Shown here: positions 23,683 through 32,726 of the stretch, piece by piece
How the letters are laid out: each line of letters starts with the position of its first letter
How positions within the stretch are numbered: position 1 is the first letter of the stretch
Assembly (NCBI GenBank): GCA_018653605.1
Contig: JABHYY010000016.1
Location: forward strand, 1 to 49,310
Source: an archaeon
Lineage (GTDB): Archaea > Nanobdellota > Nanobdellia > SCGC-AAA011-G17 > GW2011-AR17
Length of the DNA stretch: 49,310 nt
Direction: 5' to 3'
Made by a program: the position numbers and the translations under genes
The notes under the pieces: generated by a model
What the model was told of the DNA's origin: nothing
Databases searched by the model: none
Seen by the model: the letters and a program-made list of their open reading frames with translations, nothing else

Positions 23683-24014
23683 GTGAGGTTTGCTCCAAAT
23701 GCGGGTTACCACAAGAGTTGTGTGTTTGCGAAACCATTGCAAAAGAAGAACAGAAGATTGAGATTAAAATTGTGAAAAGAAGATTCGGAAAAATGGCGAC
23801 AGTTGTTTCCGGAATGAATTCCAAGGAAATCAATCTTAAGGATCTTGCAAAAAAACTTAAATCAAAACTTGCCTGTGGAGGAACATCAAAGGAAGGAAAG
23901 ATTGAGTTGCAAGGAAATCATATGCAAAAGGTGAAGGCATTCCTGATCGAACAGGGATTTGCTGCAGAAACAATAACAACAAAGGAATTAAAATGGTCAC
24001 CCCGAAAAACCTGA
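23679..24014 (+). CDS. Translation initiation factor aIF1 (SUI1)
   Basis: 111 residues. It guards start codon choice on the small subunit. KIVKRRFGKMATVVSGMNSKEINLKDLAKKLKSKLACGGTSKEGKIELQG is the SUI1 domain. An N-terminal zinc-knuckle-like CSKCGLPQELCVC precedes it, a common archaeal addition. Codons here (TCC, CGG) differ a little from neighbours. It overlaps L29 by 4 and the Rpp29 gene by 22 bases. Confidence 0.95.
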   Translation: MSEVCSKCGLPQELCVCETIAKEEQKIEIKIVKRRFGKMATVVSGMNSKEINLKDLAKKLKSKLACGGTSKEGKIELQGNHMQKVKAFLIEQGFAAETITTKELKWSPRKT

Positions 24015-24259
24015 TAAGACATGAGCTTATTGGTTTGGAGGTTGAAGTGGTTAAGGGAAATAACCTTAACCAGGTAGGAATCAAAGGTAAAATCGTTGAG
24101 GAAACTCGAAACACCCTAATAATGTCAACAGACAAGGGCGAAAAAAAGTTACTCAAAAAAGATGTTACATTAAAAATCAAGCTTAACAACAAATTGGTTG
24201 AAATGGATGGGGAAAGGTTGGTTGGGAAACCAGAGGAGAGAATAAAAAAATGGAAGTAA
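23993..24259 (+). CDS. rnp1: RNase P protein subunit Rpp29 (Pop4)
   Basis: 88 residues. It is a protein subunit of RNase P, which removes tRNA 5' leaders. LIRHELIGLEVEVVKG, GIKGKIVEETRNTLIMSTDKGEKKLLKKDV is the Sm-like beta-barrel of the family, and its place between SUI1 and S17 is the standard archaeal order. It overlaps both neighbours (22 and 10 bases). Confidence 0.92.
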   Translation: MVTPKNLIRHELIGLEVEVVKGNNLNQVGIKGKIVEETRNTLIMSTDKGEKKLLKKDVTLKIKLNNKLVEMDGERLVGKPEERIKKWK

Positions 24260-24543
24260 AGGATTGCAAGGACAGGCATTGTCCACAACATGGGCAGATC
24301 AGCATAAGAGGACGAACCTTTAAAGGTAAAGTTATCAAAGCTGACGCACATAAAACTGTAACTGTTGAATGGATTAGACCTTATTATATTTCAAAGTATG
24401 AAAGATATGAAAAAAGAAGAACAAGAATCAAAGCACACAACCCAAAATGTGTTGGTGCAAAAGTAGGAGATATGGTCGAAATAAAAGAGACAAGACCAAT
24501 TAGTAAAACAAAAAACTTTGTGGTGGTTAATATAGAAAAATGA
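24250..24543 (+). CDS. rps17: Small-subunit ribosomal protein uS17
   Basis: 97 residues, OB-fold primary 16S binder. CPQHGQISIRGRTFKGKVIKADAHKTVTVEWIRP and KCVGAKVGDMVEIKETRPISKTKNFVVV identify the archaeal form. It overlaps L14 by 4 bases. Confidence 0.97.
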   Translation: MEVKDCKDRHCPQHGQISIRGRTFKGKVIKADAHKTVTVEWIRPYYISKYERYEKRRTRIKAHNPKCVGAKVGDMVEIKETRPISKTKNFVVVNIEK

Positions 24544-24941
24544 AAGCATTAAGTGGATACCGGACTAAATCCTTACCAGTAGGGGCTGAAATAGATACTT
24601 GCGATAACTCAGGTGCTAAAGTAATTAAGCTAATTAGTGTTAAGGGTCACAAAACAGTTAGAAGGAGAATTGCTGCTGGAGGAGTTGGGGACATTATAAC
24701 TGCTAGTGTAATTAAAGGTAAACCAGATATGAGACACAAAGTTGTTAGGGCTGTTATTGTAAGGCAAAAAAAAGCATACAAAAGACCTGACGGTTCAAGA
24801 ATCAAATTTGAAGATAATGCTGCAGCTATAATTAAAGATGACAAAGGAAATCCTAAAGGAACAATTTTTAAAGGAGCTGTTGCAAAAGAAGCTACTGAAA
24901 GGTGGCCAGGAATTTCAAAGGTTGCGAGGATAATAATATGA
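24540..24941 (+). CDS. rpl14: Large-subunit ribosomal protein uL14
   Basis: 133 residues, at the subunit interface. VGAEIDTCDNSGAKVIKLISVKG and RRIAAGGVGDIITASVIKGKP are signature blocks; IKFEDNAAAIIKDDKGNPKGTIFKGAVAKEATERWPGISKVARIII is the C-terminus. ATGA overlaps with S17 and L24. Confidence 0.97.
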   Translation: MKALSGYRTKSLPVGAEIDTCDNSGAKVIKLISVKGHKTVRRRIAAGGVGDIITASVIKGKPDMRHKVVRAVIVRQKKAYKRPDGSRIKFEDNAAAIIKDDKGNPKGTIFKGAVAKEATERWPGISKVARIII

Positions 24942-25333
24942 AGATATGGTCAAGGTTATGGAATAGAAGCTCTGATACAAGAAAACAGAGGAAGTTTAGG
25001 TATAATGCACCATTACATATTAAACAAAAATTTATGCATGTTCATTTATCACCAGAATTAAAAGAGAAATATGGAACAAAAAATATTGGTATAAGAGTAG
25101 GTGATAAGGTTAAGGTTTTAAGAGGTCAGTTCAGAAAAAGAACTGGAAGGGTTAACAAGGTTTCATTAGTTTATGAAAAGGTTTATATTGAAGGTGTTGA
25201 ATTAGTGAAAAAAGAAGGAGCAAAGGTATTTTATCCGGTTACAGCTTCAAACTTGATGATCACTGATTTAAATCTTGAAGATAAAAGAAGAAGAGCAAAA
25301 ATTGAAAAAAATGTTAAGAAGGAGAAAAAGTAA
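24938..25333 (+). CDS. rpl24: Large-subunit ribosomal protein uL24
   Basis: 131 residues from the ATG that overlaps the L14 stop (ATGA), instead of the ORF-track start at 24902 inside L14. RKQRKFRYNAPLHIKQKFMHVHLSPELKEKYG is the archaeal N-terminus; GIRVGDKVKVLRGQFRKRTGRVNKVSL is the KOW motif. Confidence 0.96.
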   Translation: MKIWSRLWNRSSDTRKQRKFRYNAPLHIKQKFMHVHLSPELKEKYGTKNIGIRVGDKVKVLRGQFRKRTGRVNKVSLVYEKVYIEGVELVKKEGAKVFYPVTASNLMITDLNLEDKRRRAKIEKNVKKEKK

Positions 25334-25335
25334 GA

Positions 25336-26037
25336 ATGGTTAAAAATCACTTATCAAGGTTAAATGCGCCAAAAAGTTGGCCAATAAGAAGGAAAGGTAT
25401 AAAGTTTATTGCAAAACCTTCACCAGGTCCACATAGTATGAGAGAGTGCATCCCACTAAACCTAGTTGTAAAAGAATTACTTAAATTAGGTAGAACTAAC
25501 AAAGAAGTTAAAAATATTTTGAATGCAAAAAATGTTTTAATTAATGGAATTGTTAGAAAAGATCATAAATTCCCAATAGGAATTATGGATAATATTTCAG
25601 TTAAAGAATTAGGTAAAGATTACAGAGTTCTTTATAGTACTAAAGGTAAATTTGTTGTAAAAGAATTGAAAAAGGCACAAGCTGAATTCAAGTTATCTAG
25701 AATAGAAACTAAAACAATTGTAGGTAAGAGTAAAGTACAATTGAATATGTTTGATGGAACTAACATTCTTTTAGATAAAAATAATTACAAAACAGGAGAC
25801 ACTCTTGTTATTGATTTGAAAGCTAAGAAAATTAAAGAAGCTATTAAGTTAGAAAAGGGTGTTAAAGTTTATATCACAAGTGGTGCAAAGGTTGGAAGGA
25901 TTGGTGTTGTGAAAGAAATTAAAAAATTGCAAGGTAGAAGAGGATATAATGTTGTTGTTGAAGAAGATGGAAAAGACTTTGAGACTGACAAAAAATATGC
26001 TTTTGCGATTGGCAAGGTTAATGTAAAAGATGAATGA
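25336..26037 (+). CDS. rps4e: Small-subunit ribosomal protein eS4
   Basis: 233 residues, archaeal/eukaryotic only. LSRLNAPKSWPIRRKGIKFIAKPSPGPHSMRECIPL is the N-terminal signature, with an S4-like domain (VKNILNAKNVLINGIVRKD) and a KOW motif (SGAKVGRIGVVKEI). It starts 2 bases after L24 and overlaps L5 by 8. Confidence 0.97.
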   Translation: MVKNHLSRLNAPKSWPIRRKGIKFIAKPSPGPHSMRECIPLNLVVKELLKLGRTNKEVKNILNAKNVLINGIVRKDHKFPIGIMDNISVKELGKDYRVLYSTKGKFVVKELKKAQAEFKLSRIETKTIVGKSKVQLNMFDGTNILLDKNNYKTGDTLVIDLKAKKIKEAIKLEKGVKVYITSGAKVGRIGVVKEIKKLQGRRGYNVVVEEDGKDFETDKKYAFAIGKVNVKDE

Positions 26038-26554
26038 TATGAAAGAAATTAGGATAGAGAAAATTACTTTGAATATTGGTACAGGTAAGCCTGGCCCTGA
26101 ATTAGATAAAGGTAAGCTATTACTAGAGAAGATTAGTGGTAGTAAACCTGTTGAAACTTTAACAACTAAGAGGATTCCTGGTTGGAAGATTAGACCTGGA
26201 TTACCTATTGGAACAAAAGTTACACTAAGAGGGAAAAAGGCTATTGAAGTTTTAAAAAGGTTATTAGCTGCAAATGATAACTTATTGAGTATTAGATCAT
26301 TTGATAAAAAAGGAAATTTTTCCTTTGGTATCCCAGAATATTTAGAAATTCCTGATATGGAATACATTCCTGAAGTAGGGATTATTGGTTTAGAAGTTGC
26401 AGTTACATTAGAAAGACCAGGATTTAGAGTTAAAAAAAGAAAGTACATGAAAAGAACTATTGCAAAAAAACATGATATTACTAAACAAGAAGGGATTGAT
26501 TTTGCTAAAAAAGTTTATTCAATTAAATTAAAGGAAGAGGAGGAGGAAGAATGA
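26030..26554 (+). CDS. rpl5: Large-subunit ribosomal protein uL5
   Basis: 174 residues, contacts 5S rRNA and the P-site t[25 protein letters not shown] is the archaeal start (family members begin MNPMREI..), which favours the ATG at 26030 over 26039. [30 protein letters not shown] is diagnostic. It ends in a poly-Glu tail overlapping the S14 start. Confidence 0.97.
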   Translation: MNDMKEIRIEKITLNIGTGKPGPELDKGKLLLEKISGSKPVETLTTKRIPGWKIRPGLPIGTKVTLRGKKAIEVLKRLLAANDNLLSIRSFDKKGNFSFGIPEYLEIPDMEYIPEVGIIGLEVAVTLERPGFRVKKRKYMKRTIAKKHDITKQEGIDFAKKVYSIKLKEEEEEE

Positions 26555-26781
26555 CCGCAGGCAATTACAAAAAAGTTTTTACTCAATTAAAACATAAACC
26601 TATTAAATTAAAAAAATTCCTTAAACATAATGCTCCTAAAGACAGAAAATATGGTATTAATGCAAAACCATGTAAAATCTGTGGAAGACTTGGAGGACAT
26701 ATTCAAAGATATAACCTAAATATTTGTAGACAGTGTTTTAGAGAAAATGCAAAAAAATTAGGATTTAAAAAATACTACTAA
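26551..26781 (+). CDS. rps14: Small-subunit ribosomal protein uS14 (zinc form)
   Basis: 76 residues with [35 protein letters not shown], a four-cysteine zinc site. The N-terminal extension of about 25 residues is longer than in most archaea (about 50-60 in total). ATGA overlap with L5. Confidence 0.96.
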   Translation: MTAGNYKKVFTQLKHKPIKLKKFLKHNAPKDRKYGINAKPCKICGRLGGHIQRYNLNICRQCFRENAKKLGFKKYY

Positions 26782-26782
26782 A

Positions 26783-27175
26783 ATGGCAATGAACGATACT
26801 ATGGCAGCAGCATTATCCAACATTTGGAATGCTGAGAAAGTTGCAAAAGCAAGTTGTGTAGCTAAGCCTATCTCAAAAGTTACTGAGAAGGTTTTAAGCA
26901 TAATGAAAGATCATCACTTTATTGGTGATTATAAAGCAATTGAAGATGGAAGAGGTGGAATGATTGAAATCCAATTAATTGGAGGAATTAACAAATGTGG
27001 TGTAGTTAAACCGAGGTTTTCAGTTAAGAAAGAAGATTATGTTAAGTTTGAAAAAAGGTTTTTACCTGCAAAAGACTTTGGTTTTTTAATTATTTCAACT
27101 TCACAAGGTATAATGACTCATATTGAAGCAAAGGAAAAAGATATTGGGGGAAAACTACTAGCTTATGTTTACTAA
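26783..27175 (+). CDS. rps8: Small-subunit ribosomal protein uS8
   Basis: 130 residues. MAMNDTMAAALSNIWNAEKVAKASCVAKPISK is the archaeal N-terminus; RFLPAKDFGFLIISTSQGIMTHIEAKEKDIGGKLLAYVY is the C-terminal rRNA-binding part. An ATG three codons in is also possible as start. Confidence 0.97.
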   Translation: MAMNDTMAAALSNIWNAEKVAKASCVAKPISKVTEKVLSIMKDHHFIGDYKAIEDGRGGMIEIQLIGGINKCGVVKPRFSVKKEDYVKFEKRFLPAKDFGFLIISTSQGIMTHIEAKEKDIGGKLLAYVY

Positions 27176-27177
27176 AA

Positions 27178-27714
27178 ATGATTGATGCAAAAAAACTAAC
27201 AAAGGAAATTGAAATCCCTGAGAATGTTGAAGTTATGGTAGATGAAATCATCACAGTTAAAGGAGAAAAGGGAGAGAATAGTAAAAGATTATTTTACCCT
27301 ACTGTAAAAATTAGTAAAAAAGATAATAAAATAGTTATTGAACCTAAAAAATTCACAAAAAGAGAGAAAAAAATAATTAATACATATGTTGCTCACCTTA
27401 AGAATCTAATAAAAGGTGTGCAGGAAGCATATACTTACAAAGTTAAAATTTGTTCAAGTCATTTTCCAATGTCAGTTAGTGTTAATGGAGATGAACTTAT
27501 TGTAAAAAACTTTTATGGTGAAAAAGTTCCACGAAGAGCAAAAATTGTTGAAGGTGTGAATGTTAAAGTTAATGGTGAAGAGATTGTTATAAATGGAACA
27601 AACAAAGAAAGTGTTGGACAAACTGCAGCAAACTTTGAAAAAAGTACCAGAATCACAAATAGAGATAGAAGAATATTCCAGGATGGTTTATGGATTGTGG
27701 AGAAAGGCAAATGA
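27178..27714 (+). CDS. rpl6: Large-subunit ribosomal protein uL6
   Basis: 178 residues. Two related domains are visible; the second carries the motif GVNVKVNGEEIVINGTNKESVGQTAANFEKSTRITNRDRRIFQDGLWI typical of archaeal L6. It overlaps the L32e start (ATGA). Confidence 0.96.
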   Translation: MIDAKKLTKEIEIPENVEVMVDEIITVKGEKGENSKRLFYPTVKISKKDNKIVIEPKKFTKREKKIINTYVAHLKNLIKGVQEAYTYKVKICSSHFPMSVSVNGDELIVKNFYGEKVPRRAKIVEGVNVKVNGEEIVINGTNKESVGQTAANFEKSTRITNRDRRIFQDGLWIVEKGK

Positions 27715-28292
27715 ATAAATTACTAGAGTTAAGAAATGCTAAGAAAGCAAAGAAACCAACTTTTAAGAAACAAGATTCTCATAAGTGGGATAGACTTAGT
27801 GATAGTTGGAGACAACCAAAAGGTGGAGACTCTAAGCTAAGAAAGAAAAGAAGAGGGAAAAGTAGACATCCTTCAATGGGATTTTCATCTCCAAGAAAGG
27901 TTCGTGGATTAAATAAATTAGGATTTGAAGAAGTTTTAGTAAAGAATGTTGACTTGCTTGACTCTATTGATGTGAAAACACAAGTTGTGTTGGTTGGAAG
28001 GGTTGGTAAAAAGAAAAAAATTGAAATAGTAAAAAAGTGTGAAGAAATGAAATTAAATATTGCTAATGTTAAAGATATTAAATCTTTTATTGCTGAAGTA
28101 GATAAGAAAATGGCTGACAAGAAAAAGAAAATAAAAGATATTGAAGAAAAGAAAGCCAAAAGAGTTAAAAAAGATGATAAAAAAGCAAAGAAAGAAGAAG
28201 TAAAGGAAGAGAAAAAAGAAGAACAGCCAAAAGAAGAGACCAAAAAAGGCGAAAAGAGTGACAAAATAAAAGTGTTGGAGAAAGGACAATGA
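27711..28292 (+). CDS. rpl32e: Large-subunit ribosomal protein eL32 with charged tail
   Basis: 193 residues from the ATG overlapping the L6 stop; the ORF-track start at 27690 is inside L6. FKKQDSHKWDRLSDSWRQPKGGDSKLRKKRRGK and PRKVRGLNKLGFEEVLVKNVDLL are family blocks. The last about 70 residues are a Lys/Glu-rich extension (KKKIKDIEEKKAKRVKKDDKKAKKEE) not needed for the fold. Confidence 0.96.
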   Translation: MNKLLELRNAKKAKKPTFKKQDSHKWDRLSDSWRQPKGGDSKLRKKRRGKSRHPSMGFSSPRKVRGLNKLGFEEVLVKNVDLLDSIDVKTQVVLVGRVGKKKKIEIVKKCEEMKLNIANVKDIKSFIAEVDKKMADKKKKIKDIEEKKAKRVKKDDKKAKKEEVKEEKKEEQPKEETKKGEKSDKIKVLEKGQ

Positions 28293-28741
28293 ATTTATCA
28301 AATCAAAGAAGGGTAAGTGCAAGCATCTTAGAAGTTGGGAAAAAAAAGGTTTGGTTTGATAATGAAAGATTGGATGAAATAAAAGAAGCAATTACAAGAG
28401 CTGATCTTGTAAAATTAATGAATGAAAATGCTATTCAAAAAAGACCTGATAAAGGTACATCAAGAGTAAGAGCAAGGAAAAAAATTATCCAAAGGAGAAA
28501 AGGAAGACAACAAGGACCTGGCCATAAAAAAGGTAAACAAACTGCAAGATTATCAAAAAAGGCTAAATGGATGATTTTAGTGAGGGTACTAAGAAGGTTT
28601 ATCAAAGAATTAAAAGACAAAGAGTTAGTTGAGTCCAAAATCTACAGAGAGTTATATTTAAAAACAAAGGGTGGATTTTTTAGGAGTAAAAGACACATAA
28701 AACTTTATATGAATGAACATGGGATGTTTAAGAAAAAATGA
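28289..28741 (+). CDS. rpl19e: Large-subunit ribosomal protein eL19
   Basis: 150 residues. MNLSNQRRVSASILEVGKKKVWFDNERLDEIKEAITRADLVKLM and KGRQQGPGHKKGKQTARLSKKAKWM are diagnostic for the archaeal/eukaryotic family. ATGA overlaps on both sides. Confidence 0.97.
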   Translation: MNLSNQRRVSASILEVGKKKVWFDNERLDEIKEAITRADLVKLMNENAIQKRPDKGTSRVRARKKIIQRRKGRQQGPGHKKGKQTARLSKKAKWMILVRVLRRFIKELKDKELVESKIYRELYLKTKGGFFRSKRHIKLYMNEHGMFKKK

Positions 28742-29232
28742 GAAGAACAAAATTTGTACAATATAAGAGAAAAAAAGAAGGAAGAACTGACTATAAGAAA
28801 AGGTTAACTTTGCTTAAATCAGGTAGACTAAGATTAGTAATTAGGAAATCCTTGAAAAATGTTAGTGTACAGATTGTTAAGTATGAAGATAATGGTGACA
28901 AAATTATGACTAGTGCAAGTAGCAAAGAATTAAAAAAGGCTGGATGGAAAGGCTCAGGAAGAAACTTACCTGCAGCATACTTGGTTGGTCTTATGTGTGG
29001 TGTTAAAGCCAAGAAACAAAAATTAAATGGTTTAATCCTGGATGCAGGACTTCAAAAATTATTCAAAGGAAATTTAATCTATTGTGCAATGAAAGGTGTG
29101 GTTGATGCTGGTGTTGAAGTTGCATGTAGTGAAGAAGTATTTCCAAGTGAAGAAAGAATTCAAGGGAAACATATTTCAGATAGTGTTGCAAAAGAGTTTG
29201 AAGCAATGAAATCAAAGATATTGAAGGTATAA
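28738..29232 (+). CDS. rpl18: Large-subunit ribosomal protein uL18
   Basis: 164 residues; binds 5S rRNA with L5. KFVQYKRKKEGRTDYKKRLTLLKSGRLRLVIRKSLKNV is the archaeal signature, followed by GWKGSGRNLPAAYLVGLMCGVKA. Confidence 0.97.
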   Translation: MRRTKFVQYKRKKEGRTDYKKRLTLLKSGRLRLVIRKSLKNVSVQIVKYEDNGDKIMTSASSKELKKAGWKGSGRNLPAAYLVGLMCGVKAKKQKLNGLILDAGLQKLFKGNLIYCAMKGVVDAGVEVACSEEVFPSEERIQGKHISDSVAKEFEAMKSKILKV

Positions 29233-29233
29233 A

Positions 29234-29971
29234 ATGAAAAAAGAAAATCATGAAAGTGGAATAAGGAAGGACAAAGGTTTTGATACACAGAGCTGGAAGC
29301 CTAAAACAGAAATTGGTATGAAAATTAAGAAAGGTGAAATTGTTGATATTAATGAAGTTTTAGATCAAGGACATAGAATTCTTGAAGCTAAGATCGTTGA
29401 TGCTTTAATTCCAAACTTAGAAAATGATTTGATTGAAATAGGCCAGTCTAAAGGAAAGTTTGGTGGTGGTAAGAGAAGTATTTGGAAACAAACACAGAAG
29501 AAATCCAAAGAAGGTAACAAACCATCATTTTCTACTGTTGCTGTTGTTGGGAATCAGGATGGATTTGTTGGAATTGGAAAAGGTAAAGCAAAAGAAACTG
29601 TTCCAGCGAGGGAAAAAGCAACAAGACAAGCTAAATTAAATTTAATTAAAATTAAAAGAGGATGTGGATCCTGGGAATGTGGATGCGGTCAACCACACAC
29701 AATACCATTCAAAGTTTGGGGTAAATGTGGTTCTGTTGAAATTACACTAATGCCTGCACCTAAAGGTACAAAATTATGTGTTGAAACAGAGTGCCAAAAA
29801 TTATTAAAGTTCGCAGGAATAAAAGACGTATATTCAAAAACAAAAGGACATACCAAAACTAAGATCAATTTGATTTTTGCTTGTATGGAAGCATTAAAAC
29901 AATTGTCTGAAATTAAGGTTAAACCAGATTATGCTAAAAAAGCAGGAATCGTAGAAGGTAGAAATGAATAA
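29234..29971 (+). CDS. rps5: Small-subunit ribosomal protein uS5
   Basis: 245 residues, archaeal form with N-terminal extension (DTQSWKPKTEIGMKIKKGEI). VAVVGNQDGFVGIGKGKAKE is the rRNA-binding domain and RGCGSWECGCGQPHTIPFKVWGKCGSV the archaeal/eukaryotic insertion. It overlaps L30 by 8 bases. Confidence 0.97.
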   Translation: MKKENHESGIRKDKGFDTQSWKPKTEIGMKIKKGEIVDINEVLDQGHRILEAKIVDALIPNLENDLIEIGQSKGKFGGGKRSIWKQTQKKSKEGNKPSFSTVAVVGNQDGFVGIGKGKAKETVPAREKATRQAKLNLIKIKRGCGSWECGCGQPHTIPFKVWGKCGSVEITLMPAPKGTKLCVETECQKLLKFAGIKDVYSKTKGHTKTKINLIFACMEALKQLSEIKVKPDYAKKAGIVEGRNE

Positions 29972-30437
29972 AAGAATTGCAATTATTAGGATTAGAGGAA
30001 AACAAAAGATGAAGTCAGAAGTATCTGATACTCTTAAGATGCTTAGATTGTATAAGCAAAATGGATGTGTTGTTGTTCCTAGTAAAGCTACTTACCTTGG
30101 TATGATTAACAAAGCTAAAGATTATATTACTTGGGGAGAAATTGATGAAGAAACTTTCAAAGAATTGATTACCAAGAGAGGAAGAATTGCTGGAAATAAA
30201 CTTTTGACAGAAGAATATATGAAAGAAAATGCTAAAATGGGCATGGATGAATTTGTAAAAGAATTTTTCGCTTTCAAAAAAGAATTAAAAGATGTTCCTG
30301 GATTCAAGTGTTTCTTTAAGTTAACTCCACCTTCAAAAGGTTTTGGAAGGAAAGGGATTAAGAAACCATTTAGTATGGGTGGTGCTTTGGGATATAGGAT
30401 GAATAAAATTAATGATTTAATCAAAAGGATGATTTAA
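29964..30437 (+). CDS. rpl30: Large-subunit ribosomal protein uL30
   Basis: 157 residues, the long archaeal/eukaryotic L7-like form. IAIIRIRGKQKMKSEVSDTLKMLRLYKQNGCVVV is the L30 core; FKCFFKLTPPSKGFGRKGIKKPFSMGGALGYR is the C-terminal part. Confidence 0.97.
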   Translation: MNKRIAIIRIRGKQKMKSEVSDTLKMLRLYKQNGCVVVPSKATYLGMINKAKDYITWGEIDEETFKELITKRGRIAGNKLLTEEYMKENAKMGMDEFVKEFFAFKKELKDVPGFKCFFKLTPPSKGFGRKGIKKPFSMGGALGYRMNKINDLIKRMI

Positions 30438-30438
30438 T

Positions 30439-30855
30439 ATGAAGTTTAAACAAAGAAAAAATAAAAGGCAGAGAGGATATAACTCTCATGGTTGGGGTAG
30501 TAAGAAAAAGCATAGAGGGGCTGGGCATAGAGGTGGAAGAGGTATGGCTGGTACTGGTAAAAGGGCTGATACTAAAAAACCTTCAATTATAAACGAGTTT
30601 GGTAATTCTTATTATGGAAAAACTGGTTTTAACAGAGTGAACGCTGTTGTTGATGTTATTATAAACCTTCGTGAATTAAATGCGATGGTTGAAAAAGGTT
30701 GGATTAAGGATGAGATCAATTTAAAAAGTATAGGGTATGATAAGTTATTAGGGAATGGAAAGTTAGATTATAAACTTAAGATTACAGTTGCCAAGGCTTC
30801 AAAAAAAGTGGTTGAAAAATTAAAAAAGTCTGGCAGTGAAGTAATTTTACAATAA
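30439..30855 (+). CDS. rpl15: Large-subunit ribosomal protein uL15
   Basis: 138 residues. KNKRQRGYNSHGWGSKKKHRGAGHRGGRGMAGTGKRADTKKPSI is the Gly/Arg-rich extension that threads into 23S rRNA. SecY starts 1 base after its stop, as is usual. Confidence 0.97.
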   Translation: MKFKQRKNKRQRGYNSHGWGSKKKHRGAGHRGGRGMAGTGKRADTKKPSIINEFGNSYYGKTGFNRVNAVVDVIINLRELNAMVEKGWIKDEINLKSIGYDKLLGNGKLDYKLKITVAKASKKVVEKLKKSGSEVILQ

Positions 30856-30856
30856 A

Positions 30857-32260
30857 ATGTCAATGCTGGAAAATATTTTAATGAATTTGCCAGAGGTTAA
30901 GGGACCTCTGCAAAAAAGATTAGGTTTTAAAGAGAAACTAAAATGGACTTCAATTGTTTTGATGGGATTTTTTCTTTTAGGTGTTGTACCTCTTTATGGT
31001 TTGTCTGAAAATGCTTTATCCCAATTTGAATTTTTATCTATTATTTTAGGTGCTAAGTTTGGTTCAATTATTTCTTTAGGTATTGGACCGCTGGTAACAT
31101 CTTCTATTGTATTGCAGTTATTGAATGGTTCAGGCATTATTAATTTTGATTTAACTACAGCTGATGGTAAAAGAAAGTTTCAAGCAATTCAAAAAGTTTT
31201 ATCTATCTTTTTTATTGTGTTTGAAGCGTTGATATATGTTTTCATGGGAGGATTATCGCCTTCTTCTGCTCTTGCACCAAATGCTTATCTTACTATGCAG
31301 TTAGTCTTAGTTGGACAACTGATTGTTGGTGGTGTGGTTATTATGTTTATGGATGAGATTATCCAGAAATGGGGCTTTGGATCAGGTATTAGCTTATTCA
31401 TCGCTGCGGGAGTATCATCTGAAATTATTATTAGAGCTTTTAGTCCTCTGACGACTGCCGGGACACTTGCGTTTGGTAGCTCTCAGGATGCTATTGGAAA
31501 GGTTTGGGTTTTGATACAGAGTTTATCGGGAGGTAACCCTGCTGGTGCTATATTAGCGTTGTCAGCCATCCTTGCTACTATTTTAGTTTTTTGTTTTGCT
31601 GTTTATGGTCAAGCAATGAAGGTAGAAATACCTTTGAGTTTTGGTCGAATTAGGGGTCATGGTATTAGATGGCCATTGAACTTTATTTATACTTCAAACA
31701 TTCCAGTTATTTTAATTGCTGCACTTTTAGCTAACATTCAATTGTGGGCTAGATTGTTAGAAAAATGGGGTTATCCTTTATTTGGTACTTTTTCAGGAAA
31801 CACTCCTGCTTCTGGTTTAGTTATGTGGATTGCTTCACCTAACTTAGTTGAAAAGATTATTACTGGAGGGATTGTTGGTTCTGATTTCTTACATTCATTG
31901 GTTTATGTTGCAATTATGGTTTGTGGTGCTATTATGTTCAGTATATTTTGGGTTCAGACTGCTGGTATGGATGCAAAGAGTCAAGCAAAACAAATGCTTT
32001 CTTCTGGTTTACAGATACCTGGTTTTAGAAGAGATCAGAGAGTTTTAGAGAGCATTTTAAATAGGTATATATTTCCTTTGACTGTGATGGGTGGTGCTTT
32101 GGTTGGGTTCCTAGCTGCTGGTGCTGATCTTATGGGAGCATTAAGTAATGGAACAGGTATTTTATTAGCTGTTATGATAATCTATAAGTTATATGAAGAG
32201 ATTGCAAATCAACATATGATGGATATGTATCCAGGATTAAGGAAGATGATGGGGAAATGA
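30857..32260 (+). CDS. secY: Protein translocase subunit SecY (Sec61 alpha)
   Basis: 467 residues, ten expected membrane spans. It forms the protein-conducting channel. PEVKGPLQKRLGFKEKLKWTSIVLMGFFLLG is the N-terminal span; FGSIISLGIGPLVTSSIVLQLL includes the plug/TM2b region; GFGSGISLFIAAG and GRIRGHGIRWPLNFIYTSNIPVIL are conserved loops. Its stop overlaps the DUF106 start (ATGA); in many archaea adenylate kinase lies between them and is absent here. Confidence 0.97.
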   Translation: MSMLENILMNLPEVKGPLQKRLGFKEKLKWTSIVLMGFFLLGVVPLYGLSENALSQFEFLSIILGAKFGSIISLGIGPLVTSSIVLQLLNGSGIINFDLTTADGKRKFQAIQKVLSIFFIVFEALIYVFMGGLSPSSALAPNAYLTMQLVLVGQLIVGGVVIMFMDEIIQKWGFGSGISLFIAAGVSSEIIIRAFSPLTTAGTLAFGSSQDAIGKVWVLIQSLSGGNPAGAILALSAILATILVFCFAVYGQAMKVEIPLSFGRIRGHGIRWPLNFIYTSNIPVILIAALLANIQLWARLLEKWGYPLFGTFSGNTPASGLVMWIASPNLVEKIITGGIVGSDFLHSLVYVAIMVCGAIMFSIFWVQTAGMDAKSQAKQMLSSGLQIPGFRRDQRVLESILNRYIFPLTVMGGALVGFLAAGADLMGALSNGTGILLAVMIIYKLYEEIANQHMMDMYPGLRKMMGK

Positions 32261-32691
32261 GCGTATTAGATCCAATATTAGGACCTGTAATGAGTTTACC
32301 TAATCCATGGAACCTTCTTCTTATTAGTTTTCTTATAACTGGTTGTATTACTCTTGCTTACAAATTCCTGACTGATCAAAAACTTATGAAAGAGTTGAAA
32401 GGTGAAATGAAAGATCTTCAGAAAGAAATGAAAAGTCTTAAAGATGATCCTAAGAAAATGATGGAAGTTCAAAAAAGGGCTATGGAAAAAAATATGAAGT
32501 ATATGATGCAAAGTATGAAACCTACATTGTTTACTTTGATTCCAATTATCTTTATATTTTCTTGGTTGAGAGGGTATTATACTGATTTAGGTAACCCTGA
32601 TATCTTATTTGGTCTGGGTTGGTTATGGATATATATTATATTTTCAATTGTTATAAGTTTGAGTCTGAGGAAGATTTTGAAGATCCATTAG
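32257..32691 (+). CDS. Oxa1/YidC-like membrane insertase (DUF106)
   Basis: 144 residues, three membrane spans: WNLLLISFLITGCITLAYKFL, TLFTLIPIIFIFSWLRGYY and WLWIYIIFSIVISLSLRKIL. A charged coiled hairpin (LMKELKGEMKDLQKEMKSLKDDPKKMMEVQKRAMEKNMKYMMQSMKP) lies between the first two, as in archaeal DUF106 and eukaryotic EMC3/TMCO1. The family inserts membrane proteins with SecY or ribosomes; coupling to secY fits that role. Confidence 0.92.
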   Translation: MSVLDPILGPVMSLPNPWNLLLISFLITGCITLAYKFLTDQKLMKELKGEMKDLQKEMKSLKDDPKKMMEVQKRAMEKNMKYMMQSMKPTLFTLIPIIFIFSWLRGYYTDLGNPDILFGLGWLWIYIIFSIVISLSLRKILKIH

Positions 32692-32695
32692 AAAT

Positions 32696-32705
32696 GTTTA
32701 TAAAG
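32696..32705 (+). promoter_or_regulatory. Internal TATA box before L34e
   Basis: GTTTATAAAG is centred 27 bases before the ATG at 32727. It decides the L34e start and suggests an internal promoter for L34e-L14e-prefoldin alpha. A GGAGG at 32706-32710 is also present on any longer transcript. Confidence 0.55.
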
Positions 32706-32726
32706 GGAGGTTTTTTATTTACTAAT

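Noticed and set aside
25849-26448. 199-residue ORF antisense to S4e and L5
   Set aside because: Lies entirely across two certain ribosomal protein genes; composition is typical of a complementary-strand shadow.
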